Of a DNA stretch of 17,540 bases, positions 1 to 7,913 are shown in pieces. Position numbers and translations under genes: made by a program. The notes under the pieces are model-generated. The model was not told the DNA's origin and ran no database searches. It saw nothing but the letters and a program-made list of their open reading frames with translations. Source of the DNA: Pseudomonadota bacterium (GTDB taxonomy: Bacteria; Pseudomonadota; Gammaproteobacteria; Acidithiobacillales; Acidithiobacillaceae); the NCBI GenBank assembly GCA_021840785.1, contig JAKBXD010000022.1, positions 1 to 17,540 of the forward strand. The letters run 5' to 3'. Positions within the stretch are counted from its first letter, which is position 1; each line of letters begins with the position of its first letter.

Positions 1-2351
1 GAGGCGTATGCACTCCCCACGTCATCGAGGGCGATTTTGACGCCCGTACCGCGCAGTCGCTGCAGATGCTCCAGGGCGACCTCCTGTTCGAGGATTTCCC
101 CGATCTCCAGCACCTCCAGCACCAGGGATTCCGGGGGGATGCCCGGATACGCCGCCAGGATGCCAAAGACCGTATCGGCAAATCCAGGACTATCGAGCTC
201 TTCCGGGGTGACATTGATGCTGAGAAAGAGGTCCAGTCCGGCTTCCCGCCACTGAGCGAGCTGCCGCAGTCCCGTTTGCAGCACGAAGCGCCCCAATGCC
301 TGACGTTCCCGTACCCCCAGCGCCGCGAGGAAGCGCTCGGGGGATATCTCCTGACCCTCCCGGTTCCATCGGGTCAGTGCCTCGAGACCTGCCACCCGAC
401 CCGTCGCCATGGCCACCAGAGGCTGATAGCGCAGGGTCACCGCTCCGCTGGCCAAGGCCCGCAGGAAATCCCGGCGCAATATCTCATCGCCCATGCTGAC
501 GTTACCAATGTCCGGATGATAGATCTGCACCCAGCTTCCGCCCTCTCGACCAGGACGTGTTTTGGCGGCGTACATGGCCTGGTCCGCGTGGCGCAGGAGC
601 AGGTCGGCGTCCCCGTCGTCGAAGGGATAGATGGTCAATCCCATACTCGCCTGAATACGGACGATTTCCCCTTTGATGTGCAAAGGCTGCGCAATCGCGG
701 CCTGGAGGCGGGCCAGGACCTGATCCAGTGCATCCATGCTGCGCAGGCCTTCCAGCAGCAGTACAAACTCGTCACCCCCCAGGCGGGCGATCGTATCCAT
801 CCGCCGCATGGCGTCCTGCAGGCGGCGGGCCATTTCTTTCAGCAGCTCGTCTCCGGCATCATGGCCGTAGGTGTCATTGATCGGCTTGAAGGCATCCAGA
901 TCGAGAAACCCCACCGCCAGGAGCCGCTCCTGACGGTCGGATCGCGCTATTGCCTTACCCATCTCTGCATCCAGAGCGCGGCGATTAGGTAGTCCGGTGA
1001 GCGTATCGGAGAGCGATTGCCGTGCGAGTTCATCCATCAATCGATGCCGTTCCGTCACGTCCACATAGGTACCGAGCGTGCGCTGCACGCCGTCCGTGCC
1101 GTCCAGGCGTTGAATGGAAATATCCATCCAGACGATCTCTCCATCTCGACGGCGATGCGGTACATCCCGGAGCGTCCCGTTACCTTCGCTTAGGGCTGTC
1201 TGCTCAACCGCGTTTACCCGGGCGTAGGTTGCCGCGTCGGGATAGATCGCCAGCGCCTGTTGTCCGACCAAATCCCCCGGAGAAGATGCCCCGAGCATTT
1301 TCAGCATCCGCGCGTTGACCCGCTCGAGAATCATTTCTGGAAAACGCACGACCCCGATGCCGGACGACTGCGTGTTCAGCAGTGCCTCGTTGAAGGCGTT
1401 GGCTTCCCGCTCCTTTCGCAGAATATCCAGACGATCCAGGCCATAACCGACGTCTTGGGCCAAATCCGTCAATATCTTCTGGAGATCGGCATCGAAAATA
1501 TTCTCTTCGCCGTGGTACACCACCAAGACGGCCCAGCGCTTGCCGCCACGGAAAATAGGTAGAGCGGCGCCTGCCTTCATTCCGAAGGTTTCAGCACGCT
1601 GCGCCCATGGAAGCATGTGGGAGTTTTGGGATATTGAAAAAATGTAAACCGGTTTCTGATCGCGCCAGGACTGACCTACGGGGCCTCGTCCCTCTGGAAG
1701 CTCTGCGGACGTGGATATATGTATCCCCGACAGATAGCCCAGCGCCGCCCCGGCGGCGGCAAGCGTTTGAAACCGGCCTTTGTCGTCGGGCTGACCAATC
1801 CACGCCAGCCGTAGGTGAGCGTGCTGGGCGGCCAGTTCGCAGAGGGTGCGCAGCAGATCCGCCTCGTTCTCCATCTGGGCAATGGCTTCATTGGCGCTGG
1901 AAAGAAGCACACTGAAATCGGTGATCCGTTGCAGGTGTCTGGCGACGTCCTGCTGGGCAGATTCCAGCGCCTTGCGTTTGGTGATGTCACGCGTGATGGC
2001 GAGCAGGTAGGGCCTGTCGAGTTCGACGGATACCGTGTTGACCTCCACAGGAAACGTTGAGCCATCCTTGCGGCGGTGTATGGTTTCGAACAGCGCGTGT
2101 CCCGATTCCCGTAACTGCGCAAGCACTTTCTGGGGGGCCGCGCTGTAAGCCGTGTCTATTATGTCGTAAATGCTCATGGACAGGAGTTCTTCACGGGTGT
2201 AGCCAAGGGCGCGGCATCCCGTCGCGTTTATGTCTAAAAAACGGAGGGTGACAGGATCGAGCACCTCGATGGCGTCGCTGGAATTGTCGAACAAGGCGCG
2301 GAGTAGCTTTAACTTCGCCTCGGCCTGCTGATATTTGGTGATGCTATGCAT
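1..2351 (-). CDS. PAS-GAF-PAS-GGDEF-EAL cyclic-di-GMP signalling protein, 3' end beyond window
   Basis: A sensor and c-di-GMP turnover protein, at least 783 residues, open to the left edge in one unbroken frame. Domains in order: PAS about 16-125 (ends in ITRDITKRK), GAF about 145-308, second PAS about 318-436 (ends in YVDVTER), GGDEF about 440-600, then EAL from about 615. The cyclase domain has DTLTGLPNRR, FLDLDAFKPIND and an intact GGDEF at 525-529. An RRMD (RxxD inhibitory site) lies at 516-519. The EAL domain has GLEALTRW (E657) and SINVTP. The usual DDFGTGYSS loop reads DDVGSAYA near 776, the last residues visible. No membrane segment or signal peptide is seen, so it is probably cytosolic. 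The ATG at 2351 is the first ATG after an in-frame stop at 2364-2366, with only a weak upstream GAG. The N terminus resembles the linker that normally follows a PAS domain, so a lost upstream domain is possible. Synthesis versus breakdown of c-di-GMP cannot be decided from sequence. Confidence 0.93.
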   Translation of the reverse strand, partial: MHSITKYQQAEAKLKLLRALFDNSSDAIEVLDPVTLRFLDINATGCRALGYTREELLSMSIYDIIDTAYSAAPQKVLAQLRESGHALFETIHRRKDGSTFPVEVNTVSVELDRPYLLAITRDITKRKALESAQQDVARHLQRITDFSVLLSSANEAIAQMENEADLLRTLCELAAQHAHLRLAWIGQPDDKGRFQTLAAAGAALGYLSGIHISTSAELPEGRGPVGQSWRDQKPVYIFSISQNSHMLPWAQRAETFGMKAGAALPIFRGGKRWAVLVVYHGEENIFDADLQKILTDLAQDVGYGLDRLDILRKEREANAFNEALLNTQSSGIGVVRFPEMILERVNARMLKMLGASSPGDLVGQQALAIYPDAATYARVNAVEQTALSEGNGTLRDVPHRRRDGEIVWMDISIQRLDGTDGVQRTLGTYVDVTERHRLMDELARQSLSDTLTGLPNRRALDAEMGKAIARSDRQERLLAVGFLDLDAFKPINDTYGHDAGDELLKEMARRLQDAMRRMDTIARLGGDEFVLLLEGLRSMDALDQVLARLQAAIAQPLHIKGEIVRIQASMGLTIYPFDDGDADLLLRHADQAMYAAKTRPGREGGSWVQIYHPDIGNVSMGDEILRRDFLRALASGAVTLRYQPLVAMATGRVAGLEALTRWNREGQEISPERFLAALGVRERQALGRFVLQTGLRQLAQWREAGLDLFLSINVTPEELDSPGFADTVFGILAAYPGIPPESLVLEVLEIGEILEQEVALEHLQRLRGTGVKIALDDVGSAYA

Positions 2352-2758
2352 AATGGTCACCGCTCATGTGCGTCGCCCTCTTCATATTTGCAAACTCACC
2401 AGATGGCTCTATATGATTTTCTCCGACCGGCGTAGTGCCTGCAATATATTTGGATCCGGGATGTCGGTATTCGCCGCGGTCGGCTCATCGCCGGTGGTCT
2501 GGCCTTTTTTGTCCAGAAGCGGCTTTTATCAGTAGGTGTGCCCCGGTATTACCGGTCTGTGGCAGGCCAGAAACCACTTTTGCAGAATGTGCCTCTCTGG
2601 GTACCTGATATGTGATGTCCGACAAAACCGTAGACACCGGTGAGCGAGGTGGTCATGAGGATTGGTTCCTGGTACGGGTTAACTGGAAGGCGGTCCAATG
2701 GCGTTCCACGAAATCGGTAAACTCCGCCCCTATGGGGGGTGCCCATTTTACCATTTTA
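2352..2758. other. Intergenic region between tatC and the GGDEF/EAL gene
   Basis: About 407 bases lie between the tatC stop and the start of the signalling gene. Short open frames exist on both strands (for example 2549-2746 on minus), but none resembles a known family or has a convincing ribosome site. The stretch holds the inverted repeat at 2716-2752, a 13-base palindrome at 2543-2555 (CCGGTATTACCGG) and a T-run near 2505-2510. It should also contain the promoter of the GGDEF/EAL gene. AT-rich segments near 2410-2450 are candidates, but I see no clear -35/-10 pair. A decayed mobile element is possible but not shown. Confidence 0.6.
2716..2752. repeat. Inverted repeat just downstream of tatC, possible transcript end structure
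   Basis: GGTAAA at 2716-2721 pairs with TTTACC at 2747-2752. Inside, CCCC (2727-2730) pairs with GGGG (2734-2737) around TAT. The structure begins 7 bases after the tatC stop. On the tatC strand no T-run follows, so it is not a textbook intrinsic terminator. On the plus strand the tail is ATTTTATC, which is mildly T-rich. It could protect the tatC mRNA 3' end or act as a weak terminator. Confidence 0.4.
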
Positions 2759-3598
2759 TCAGCTCTTCGGGCCATTTTCATCCTTATCCCGAAAGCTTTC
2801 CTCGGCGGTATCCATCTCGGCGGCAACATGGTGCGACGGCTCTACTGTTGTATCATCAGCGGCTGCCTCTACGCCCGGCCGGGATACGGGCAGCCGTGCC
2901 GCGAAGAACAGTCCGACTTCAAAGAGCATGTACATGGGAATGAGCAGCATGACCATGGATAAAACATCGGGAGGGCTGAGTACTGCCGATGCGATGGCGC
3001 AGATCAGGAATGCGTAGCGGCGACTGCGGCGCAATGTGGCCACTTGTAGTACCCCGATACGTACCAGTACGACGATCAGGATGGGAATCTGGAAGGCGAG
3101 ACCAAAGGCGAGCGAGAATTTGACGATGAGCGATAGGTAACTATCGACTTTGGGCATGGCGGTAATATCATTGCCGGAGAAGCTCACAAAAAATCGGAAG
3201 GCATTCGGGAATACGATAAAATAGGCAAAGAGCATCCCACCGATAAACAGGAAAACAGAGGCAAAAATGAGTGGGAAAAAGGCCTTGCGCTCGTGTTCAT
3301 AAAGGCCGGGGGCTATGAAGGCCCAAAATTGATAGAGAATAATGGGGAGGGCCAGCACAAAGCCGGATAGTAAGGAAAGTTGCACATAGGTTAAAAATAC
3401 TTCAGGTAAACTAGTGTAAATTAAGTGACTGCCCTTGGGTAACACCTCAATCAGTGGCGCGGCGAGAATGGTATAAATTGCTTTGGAGAAGGGGTAAGAG
3501 GCCATGAAACCGACAAAAACGGCAATCACTGCAAATAATACACGGCGGCGCAATTCCAGCAGGTGACCGATAAAGGTATTCTCCGCCAACTTGTCCAT
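2759..3598 (-). CDS. tatC: Sec-independent protein translocase subunit TatC
   Basis: A 279-residue inner-membrane protein that forms, with TatB, the twin-arginine signal receptor for export of folded and cofactor-bearing proteins. The N terminus has the family motif around FIGHLLELRRR, and the periplasm-proximal PGLYEHERK segment holds the conserved glutamate. Several hydrophobic segments (about 19-40, 73-95, 107-135, 155-180, 193-230) fit the six-helix TatC fold. The last 40 or so residues are a charged, acidic cytoplasmic tail, which makes it slightly longer than the E. coli protein (258). It lies 59 bases after tatB. AAGGA stands about 12 bases before the ATG at 3598, a long spacing. It is the last gene of the minus-strand block and is followed by an inverted repeat. 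Confidence 0.97.
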   Translation of the reverse strand: MDKLAENTFIGHLLELRRRVLFAVIAVFVGFMASYPFSKAIYTILAAPLIEVLPKGSHLIYTSLPEVFLTYVQLSLLSGFVLALPIILYQFWAFIAPGLYEHERKAFFPLIFASVFLFIGGMLFAYFIVFPNAFRFFVSFSGNDITAMPKVDSYLSLIVKFSLAFGLAFQIPILIVVLVRIGVLQVATLRRSRRYAFLICAIASAVLSPPDVLSMVMLLIPMYMLFEVGLFFAARLPVSRPGVEAAADDTTVEPSHHVAAEMDTAEESFRDKDENGPKS

Positions 3599-3657
3599 GC
3601 TTAAAAAACGTCCTTAGGCGGTATAGATGTGCTAGTGAGTTTGAGCGGGCTACACAA

Positions 3658-4029
3658 TCAATGCAGGCGGTTTTCTGACCCGGGCAGCTCTGCATGCTGC
3701 ACGGGCGCCGGCAGTATATCTAGTTCACCCTGTTTTTGCTCTGCTATGATCTCTGGTGTTTCATCGCTTGCTGTCGGAATGGCTGTAGCGGTAGTGTCCG
3801 TAGGCAAAAGCGCTTCATTGGCGTAATCGCGCAGCCGGTCCGCTTCTTGGCGGAGGTCATCCAGTAAGAACTGCTGTTCGACCTCAGAGCGCAGGCCCGT
3901 CATGGTACGCCGCATGGCGCCGTACCACTTCCCCGCAGTGCGCGCAAGATCGGGCATTTTTTCCGGTCCGACCACGAGCAGCGCAATGATCCCGAGTAGT
4001 GCGAGTTCGCCGAAGCTGAAGTCGAACAT
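3658..4029 (-). CDS. tatB: Twin-arginine translocase subunit TatB
   Basis: A 123-residue protein with one N-terminal membrane helix (about 5-21, FGELALLGIIALLVVGPEK), then an amphipathic helix and a low-complexity acidic, Thr/Pro-rich tail. The GPEKMPDLART segment after the helix is typical of TatB rather than TatA. Together with TatC it binds the RR signal peptide of the substrate before TatA is recruited. The start at 4029 is only 6 bases after the tatA stop, with no clear Shine-Dalgarno sequence, so it is probably translated by coupling to tatA. The tail beyond residue 75 is poorly conserved in the family, and nothing can be read from it. Confidence 0.93.
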   Translation of the reverse strand: MFDFSFGELALLGIIALLVVGPEKMPDLARTAGKWYGAMRRTMTGLRSEVEQQFLLDDLRQEADRLRDYANEALLPTDTTATAIPTASDETPEIIAEQKQGELDILPAPVQHAELPGSENRLH

Positions 4030-4035
4030 AAGCGG

Positions 4036-4254
4036 TCAGCGGTTAATGGTTTCGTGTTCTTTACTGGGCTGGACATCGGCGTCAATGGTGTGGCCGACGA
4101 TTTCCTTTTTTTCCTCCTCCTCCTTGACGGCAGAGCGGAAGCCCTTGATGGCGGAACCCAGGTCCGAACCCACGTGGCGCAGTTTTGCGGTGCCAAACAG
4201 CGCGACCACTATCAACAAAATGATGACCAGATGCCAGATACTAAAAGCGCCCAT
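4036..4254 (-). CDS. tatA: Twin-arginine translocase pore subunit TatA
   Basis: A 72-residue membrane protein that oligomerises to make the Tat export path. The N-terminal helix starts at MGAFSIWHL and continues through about residue 20. It is followed by the family hinge [10 protein letters not shown], the amphipathic helix [11 protein letters not shown], and a charged tail beginning KEEEEKKE. The frame is open further upstream to 4410 inside hisIE, but the ATG at 4254 has an AAGGAGA sequence 6 bases before it and gives exactly the TatA fold. The longer version would add unrelated residues. It lies 76 bases after hisIE, with a promoter-like pair in the gap. Confidence 0.95.
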   Translation of the reverse strand: MGAFSIWHLVIILLIVVALFGTAKLRHVGSDLGSAIKGFRSAVKEEEEKKEIVGHTIDADVQPSKEHETINR

Positions 4255-4260
4255 CACTGT

Positions 4261-4267
4261 TCTCCTT
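4261..4267 (-). promoter_or_regulatory. Ribosome binding site that fixes the tatA start
   Basis: The minus strand reads AAGGAGA, 6 bases before the ATG at 4254. This is the strongest Shine-Dalgarno sequence in the block and decides against the upstream in-frame starts. Confidence 0.85.
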
Positions 4268-4281
4268 CCCCCGCAGAGGGG
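4268..4281 (-). repeat. Small hairpin next to the tatA ribosome site
   Basis: On the minus strand CCCC, loop TCTGC, GGGG(G) forms a short GC stem whose 3' side touches the AAGGAGA of tatA. It lies within the leader expected from the promoter at 4306-4334 and could modulate ribosome access. Four or five base pairs is weak evidence. Confidence 0.3.
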
Positions 4282-4305
4282 TTTACGCACTACACCAACC
4301 GTTGG

Positions 4306-4334
4306 ACCATAGGAAAATAAATCGCTTGCGTCAA
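4306..4334 (-). promoter_or_regulatory. Sigma70-like promoter for tatABC
   Basis: On the minus strand TTGACG (4334-4329) and TATGGT (4311-4306) are separated by exactly 17 bases. The -35 box matches the consensus at five of six positions and the -10 box at four of six. The -35 overlaps the hisIE stop codon. Transcription would start near 4299, about 45 bases before tatA. This would let the tat genes be expressed apart from histidine synthesis. It is inferred from sequence only. Confidence 0.5.
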
Positions 4335-5029
4335 GTTTGGGGGCGCCGTGCCGCTTTCTCTTCCAGGCCGGAAACGCCCTCGCGGCGCGCCAGTTCTCCG
4401 AGGACATCATCTATATGCAATTCATGTTCCTCTAAGGCCACCATCAGGTGAAAGAGGAGGTCCGCCGCCTCCGCAATAATCGGTTCCGGCTCAGGATTCT
4501 TGCAGGCGATGATAAACTCGGCGGCCTCTTCTCCCACCTTTTTCAAGACCCGATCCCGGCCCCCATGGAGCAGTTGTGCCACGTAGGATTGGCCGGGATC
4601 AGCCATTCGCCGACCATGCAGCGTGGCCTGTAAACTATCCAGGATGCTGCCGGGCGGCGGAGCCTGATGCTGCCAGCCATCGGTGCCGGGTTGGCCGAGA
4701 AAGAAGCAGGTTTTCTCTCCCGTGTGGCAGGCAGGACCTTCCTGAATGACACGCATAAGAATGGTGTCACCATCACAGTCGAGGCGCAGATCGACCAGAT
4801 GCTGGACATGGCCGGAGGTCTCGCCTTTACGCCAGAGCGCCTGCCGGGAGCGCGACCAGTAGGTGCCCATGCCCACACGAAGCGTCGTCAGCAAGGCCTC
4901 GGCGTTCATCCAGGCCAGCATGAGTACCTGGCCGCTGCGTGCATCCTGAGCGATGGCGGGTACCAAGCCATCGGCATTCCAGTGCACGGCGGCGAGTATG
5001 GCCGAATGCTTCGCTTCCGTATCACCCAT
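4331..5029 (-). CDS. hisIE: Bifunctional phosphoribosyl-AMP cyclohydrolase / phosphoribosyl-ATP pyrophosphatase HisIE
   Basis: A 232-residue fusion performing steps 2 and 3 of histidine synthesis: PR-ATP is cleaved to PR-AMP and pyrophosphate, and the adenine ring is then opened. The N-terminal HisI domain (about 14-115) carries the zinc cysteines C85, C101 and C108 in LDCDGD and [11 protein letters not shown], with the spacing seen in characterised cyclohydrolases. The C-terminal HisE domain (about 127-225) has the helical signature [11 protein letters not shown] and EAADLLFHL. The first ATG after an in-frame stop is 5029. GAGAGG lies about 11 bases upstream, a long spacing. It is 82 bases after hisF, the widest gap within the his genes. 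In many Betaproteobacteria hisI and hisE are separate genes, whereas here they are one. Confidence 0.96.
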   Translation of the reverse strand: MGDTEAKHSAILAAVHWNADGLVPAIAQDARSGQVLMLAWMNAEALLTTLRVGMGTYWSRSRQALWRKGETSGHVQHLVDLRLDCDGDTILMRVIQEGPACHTGEKTCFFLGQPGTDGWQHQAPPPGSILDSLQATLHGRRMADPGQSYVAQLLHGGRDRVLKKVGEEAAEFIIACKNPEPEPIIAEAADLLFHLMVALEEHELHIDDVLGELARREGVSGLEEKAARRPQT

Positions 5030-5111
5030 GCTGGTCAGAACCTCTCGTTGATGCCCTTACTATCCAAAATATACGCGGTTACGGGCTGACCGGTGCGCCA
5101 AGCCGCGCTCG

Positions 5112-5873
5112 TCAGCGGATGGCGCGTACCGGGATACCCGCCTCTGCCATCTGTGCCTTGACCTCGGAGATGCGAAACTGGCCGAAGTGAAAGACACTGG
5201 CCGCCAATACCGCATCCGCATGCCCTTGCTGGATGCCTTCGGCGAAGTGCTGGATTTCTCCGACACCACCCGAGGCAATGACCGGGACCGGCACGGCATC
5301 ACTGACGGCACGGGTGAGGGCGAGATCGAAGCCGACCCCCGTACCATCGCGATCCATGCTGGTTAGCAGGATTTCGCCGGCGCCGTATTCGGCCATTTGC
5401 CGCGCCCAGGCCACCGCATCCAGGCCGGTGCCGCGCCGCCCGCCGTGGGTAAAAACCTCCCAATGATCATCCACGCGCTTGGCATCGATGGCGACGACGA
5501 TACAGGAGTTACCGAAACGTCGGGCGGCAGCGCGCACCAGTTCCGGTTCATTGACGGCGGCGCTGTTGATGCTGACCTTGTCGGCACCGGCGAGAAGTAG
5601 GGTGCGGATATCTTCGACGCAGCGCACGCCACCGCCGACCGTCAGGGGAATGAAGACCTGGGCAGCCACGGCAGACACCACATCGGCAAGGGTACGACGT
5701 TCTTCATAACTGGCAGAAATATCGAGAAAGGTAATCTCATCAGCGCCCTCGTCGTTGTAGCGTTTGGCCACTTCCACCGGATCGCCGGCATCGCGCAGGG
5801 CAACGAACTGGACGCCCTTCACCACACGACCGTGGTCGATGTCCAGACAGGGTATAATGCGCTTGGCGAGCAT
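5112..5873 (-). CDS. hisF: Imidazole glycerol phosphate synthase cyclase subunit HisF
   Basis: A 253-residue (beta/alpha)8-barrel enzyme that joins PRFAR with ammonia from HisH to give imidazole glycerol phosphate and AICAR. The two catalytic aspartates are in place: D11 in PCLDID and D130 in VAIDAKR. Phosphate-binding loops are visible at TVGGGVR (about 78-84) and IASGGVG. The length is normal for the family. It starts 4 bases after the hisA stop. Its partner hisH lies two genes upstream in the same block. Confidence 0.97.
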   Translation of the reverse strand: MLAKRIIPCLDIDHGRVVKGVQFVALRDAGDPVEVAKRYNDEGADEITFLDISASYEERRTLADVVSAVAAQVFIPLTVGGGVRCVEDIRTLLLAGADKVSINSAAVNEPELVRAAARRFGNSCIVVAIDAKRVDDHWEVFTHGGRRGTGLDAVAWARQMAEYGAGEILLTSMDRDGTGVGFDLALTRAVSDAVPVPVIASGGVGEIQHFAEGIQQGHADAVLAASVFHFGQFRISEVKAQMAEAGIPVRAIR

Positions 5874-5877
5874 CTGC

Positions 5878-6606
5878 TTAGGCCTCTGCCCGGGCTCGGG
5901 CCCGGGTAAAGTCCAGGGTTCCCTCGTAGATGGCGCGGCCGGTAATGGCGCCGGTGATGCCGTCTCCTTCGTGGGCCTTGAGCGCCAACACCTGCTCCAG
6001 ATTGGCGATGCCGCCGGAAGCGATGACCGGCACGGGCACGGCCTGCGCGAGCGCTACCGTTGCGGGAATGTTCGGGCCGTTGAGCATGCCGTCGCGGCTG
6101 ATATCGGTGTAGATGATGGCCTCAATACCATCGGCAGCGAAGTGTTGGGCGAGATCAATGGGATCGTGGCGGGACAGCTTGGACCAGCCTTCGGTAGCCA
6201 CTTTGCCGTCACGGGCATCAATGCCCACCATAATATGGCCGGGAAAGCTTACTGCGGCGTTAGCGACGAAGCCGGGGGCCTTGACCGCCTGAGTACCGAT
6301 GATCACGTAGCGAACACCCGCTTGAATGTAGGCTTCGATTTGCTCTTCGCTGCGGATACCGCCGCCGACCTGAATTTCAAGGTCGGGGAAGTGGTTGCAG
6401 ATAGTGGCGATCGCCTGTGCATTGACCGGCGCTCCCTGCACTGCACCGTCGAGATCGACGATATGCAGACGTTTGGCGCCGGCTTCCACCCAGCGCTGCG
6501 CAGTGGCGATCGGATTATCTGAAAAAATCGTGTTGTCTTCCATCCGGCCCTGCCGTAAACGCACACAGTTCCCGTCCTTGAGGTCGATGGCCGGAATCAA
6601 CAGCAT
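5878..6606 (-). CDS. hisA: ProFAR isomerase HisA
   Basis: A 242-residue barrel enzyme that isomerises ProFAR to PRFAR (step 4 of histidine synthesis) and is homologous to HisF. It has the first catalytic aspartate D8 in LLIPAIDL, the second in GIDARDGK, and phosphate-binding loops at QVGGGIRS and [12 protein letters not shown] at 6621 would add five residues. The ATG at 6606 is preferred because GGAGGAA lies 6 bases before it and because LLIPAIDL is the usual N terminus. The hisH-hisA gap is 39 bases, which breaks the run of overlapping genes upstream and explains the need for a strong ribosome site. Confidence 0.96.
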   Translation of the reverse strand: MLLIPAIDLKDGNCVRLRQGRMEDNTIFSDNPIATAQRWVEAGAKRLHIVDLDGAVQGAPVNAQAIATICNHFPDLEIQVGGGIRSEEQIEAYIQAGVRYVIIGTQAVKAPGFVANAAVSFPGHIMVGIDARDGKVATEGWSKLSRHDPIDLAQHFAADGIEAIIYTDISRDGMLNGPNIPATVALAQAVPVPVIASGGIANLEQVLALKAHEGDGITGAITGRAIYEGTLDFTRARARAEA

Positions 6607-6612
6607 GACAAC

Positions 6613-6619
6613 TTCCTCC
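6613..6619 (-). promoter_or_regulatory. Ribosome binding site that fixes the hisA start
   Basis: The minus strand reads GGAGGAA, 6 bases before the ATG at 6606. It overlaps the alternative GTG at 6621, which makes that GTG an unlikely start. Confidence 0.85.
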
Positions 6620-6645
6620 ACACAAAGTTATTCCAAAAAACATGG

Positions 6646-7317
6646 TCAAATCGCACAGCTTTCTCCACGGTCACCATCCCAGCCGAGGAAGTTTCCCAGC
6701 AGGCGCAGGCCTGTCGGGCCACTTTTTTCGGGATGGCACTGCAGGGCAAATAGATTGTCCGCCGCCATCGCCGCACAGAAGGGGAAGGCATAATCGCTAA
6801 AGGCCGCGAGTATCTCTGGGGTGGAGGGCTCCACGTAGAAGGAGTGCACGAAATAAAAATAGGCATTTTGTGGAACACCAGCAAAAAGAGGATGTTCCAC
6901 CAGCTGATGCAGCTCATTCCAGCCCATGTGCGGAATTTTCAGGCGGCGGCCATCCGCCGCCTGCAGGGCTTCTTCCGGAAAGGGAATGACACGCCCTGGC
7001 AGCAGACCAAGGCCGGCGTGTTCTCCATGTTCCATGCTGCAGTCCATGAGCATCTGCATCCCGAGGCAGATGCCGAGGAAGGGCCGAGTCTGCGCCGCAA
7101 CGCGGACGAAGTCACTGAGTTCACGGGCCTCCAACGCGGCCATGCAGTCACCGAAAGCACCGACCCCCGGAAAAATGATGCGGTCGGTGGCGGCCAATTC
7201 GCTGGCCTGATCGCTGACAATCGCTTTGCCACCCAGATACTCCACGGCCTTGGCCACGGAATAGAGGTTGCCCATGCCGTAATCGATAATGCCGACGCGG
7301 GTTGTGGCGGCGCTCAT
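6646..7317 (-). CDS. hisH: Imidazole glycerol phosphate synthase glutaminase subunit HisH
   Basis: A 223-residue class I glutamine amidotransferase that releases ammonia from glutamine and channels it to HisF. The nucleophile is C84 in LGICLGMQ, and the His-Glu pair is in LQCHPEKSG. The N terminus [10 protein letters not shown] is characteristic of HisH. At 223 residues it is slightly longer than the E. coli protein (196). The ATG overlaps the hisB stop by 4 bases (7314-7317). Confidence 0.97.
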   Translation of the reverse strand: MSAATTRVGIIDYGMGNLYSVAKAVEYLGGKAIVSDQASELAATDRIIFPGVGAFGDCMAALEARELSDFVRVAAQTRPFLGICLGMQMLMDCSMEHGEHAGLGLLPGRVIPFPEEALQAADGRRLKIPHMGWNELHQLVEHPLFAGVPQNAYFYFVHSFYVEPSTPEILAAFSDYAFPFCAAMAADNLFALQCHPEKSGPTGLRLLGNFLGWDGDRGESCAI

Positions 7318-7913
7318 AGGGTCAGGGTACCTTTGGTACTGGGCACGGCGCCTGCCATGCGCGGATCGGGGGTGACGGCCATGCGCAGGGCACGACCAAA
7401 GGCCTTGAACAGGGTCTCGGCGATGTGGTGGGTGTTGTTGCCGCGTAAGGCGTCCAGATGCAGGCTCACCTGAGCATGGTTGACGAAGCCCTGAAAGAAT
7501 TCATGGAAGAGGTCCACATCGAAGTCACCCACCTGGGCGCGCGGGAACTCGACCGCAAAGATCAGTCCGGGACGACCGGAAAGGTCTACCACCACCCGTG
7601 ACAGCGCCTCGTCCAGCGGCACGTAGGCATGGCCATAGCGCTGGATGCCGGCCTTGTCCCCCACGGCGCGGGCAAAGGCCTGACCGAGGGTGATGCCGAC
7701 ATCCTCTACCGTGTGGTGGGCGTCAATGTCCAGATCACCTTGGGCCTGAATGCGCATGTCGAAAAGGCCATGACGGACGATCTGATGGAGCATGTGATCG
7801 AGAAAAGGCAGGCCCGTGTGCAGATCCGCCTGCCCGGACCCATCGAGATTCACGGCAACACGGATCTGGGTTTCGAGGGTGTTTCTTTCGACTTCGGCTT
7901 GACGCGGATTCAC
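7314..7913 (-). CDS. hisB: Imidazoleglycerol-phosphate dehydratase HisB, single-domain form
   Basis: A 199-residue manganese enzyme that dehydrates imidazole glycerol phosphate to imidazole acetol phosphate. The metal-binding histidine motifs DAHHTVED and NNTHHIAE are present, with FLDHML near the N terminus. It lacks the N-terminal histidinol-phosphate phosphatase domain found in enterobacterial HisB, so that reaction needs another protein. The start codon is GTG at 7913 and overlaps the hisC stop by 4 bases (GTGA), indicating translational coupling. Confidence 0.97.
   Translation of the reverse strand: MNPRQAEVERNTLETQIRVAVNLDGSGQADLHTGLPFLDHMLHQIVRHGLFDMRIQAQGDLDIDAHHTVEDVGITLGQAFARAVGDKAGIQRYGHAYVPLDEALSRVVVDLSGRPGLIFAVEFPRAQVGDFDVDLFHEFFQGFVNHAQVSLHLDALRGNNTHHIAETLFKAFGRALRMAVTPDPRMAGAVPSTKGTLTL

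Noticed and set aside
66..992. 308-codon open frame on the plus strand
   Set aside because: It lies opposite the GGDEF/EAL region, which gives clear domains on the minus strand. The plus product matches nothing and is a mirror of GC-rich codon use.
1591..2122. Minus-strand open frames over the PAS/GAF region suggesting a frameshift or separate gene
   Set aside because: Reading the main frame codon by codon at several points from 2351 to the left edge shows no stop or shift, and the domains run on smoothly.
2543..2555. Perfect palindrome CCGGTATTACCGG as a regulator site or terminator
   Set aside because: It is a single isolated copy with no T-run, and a one-base loop cannot form a hairpin of full length. 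It is noted within the intergenic entry only.
5030..5111. TATATT in the hisF-hisIE gap as a promoter for hisIE
   Set aside because: The only -35-like sequence (TTGGCG) is about 22 bases away, too far. The gap is probably read through from hisF.
5764..6522. 252-codon plus-strand frame over hisA/hisF
   Set aside because: It is antisense to two well-conserved enzymes, and its product has no recognisable motif.
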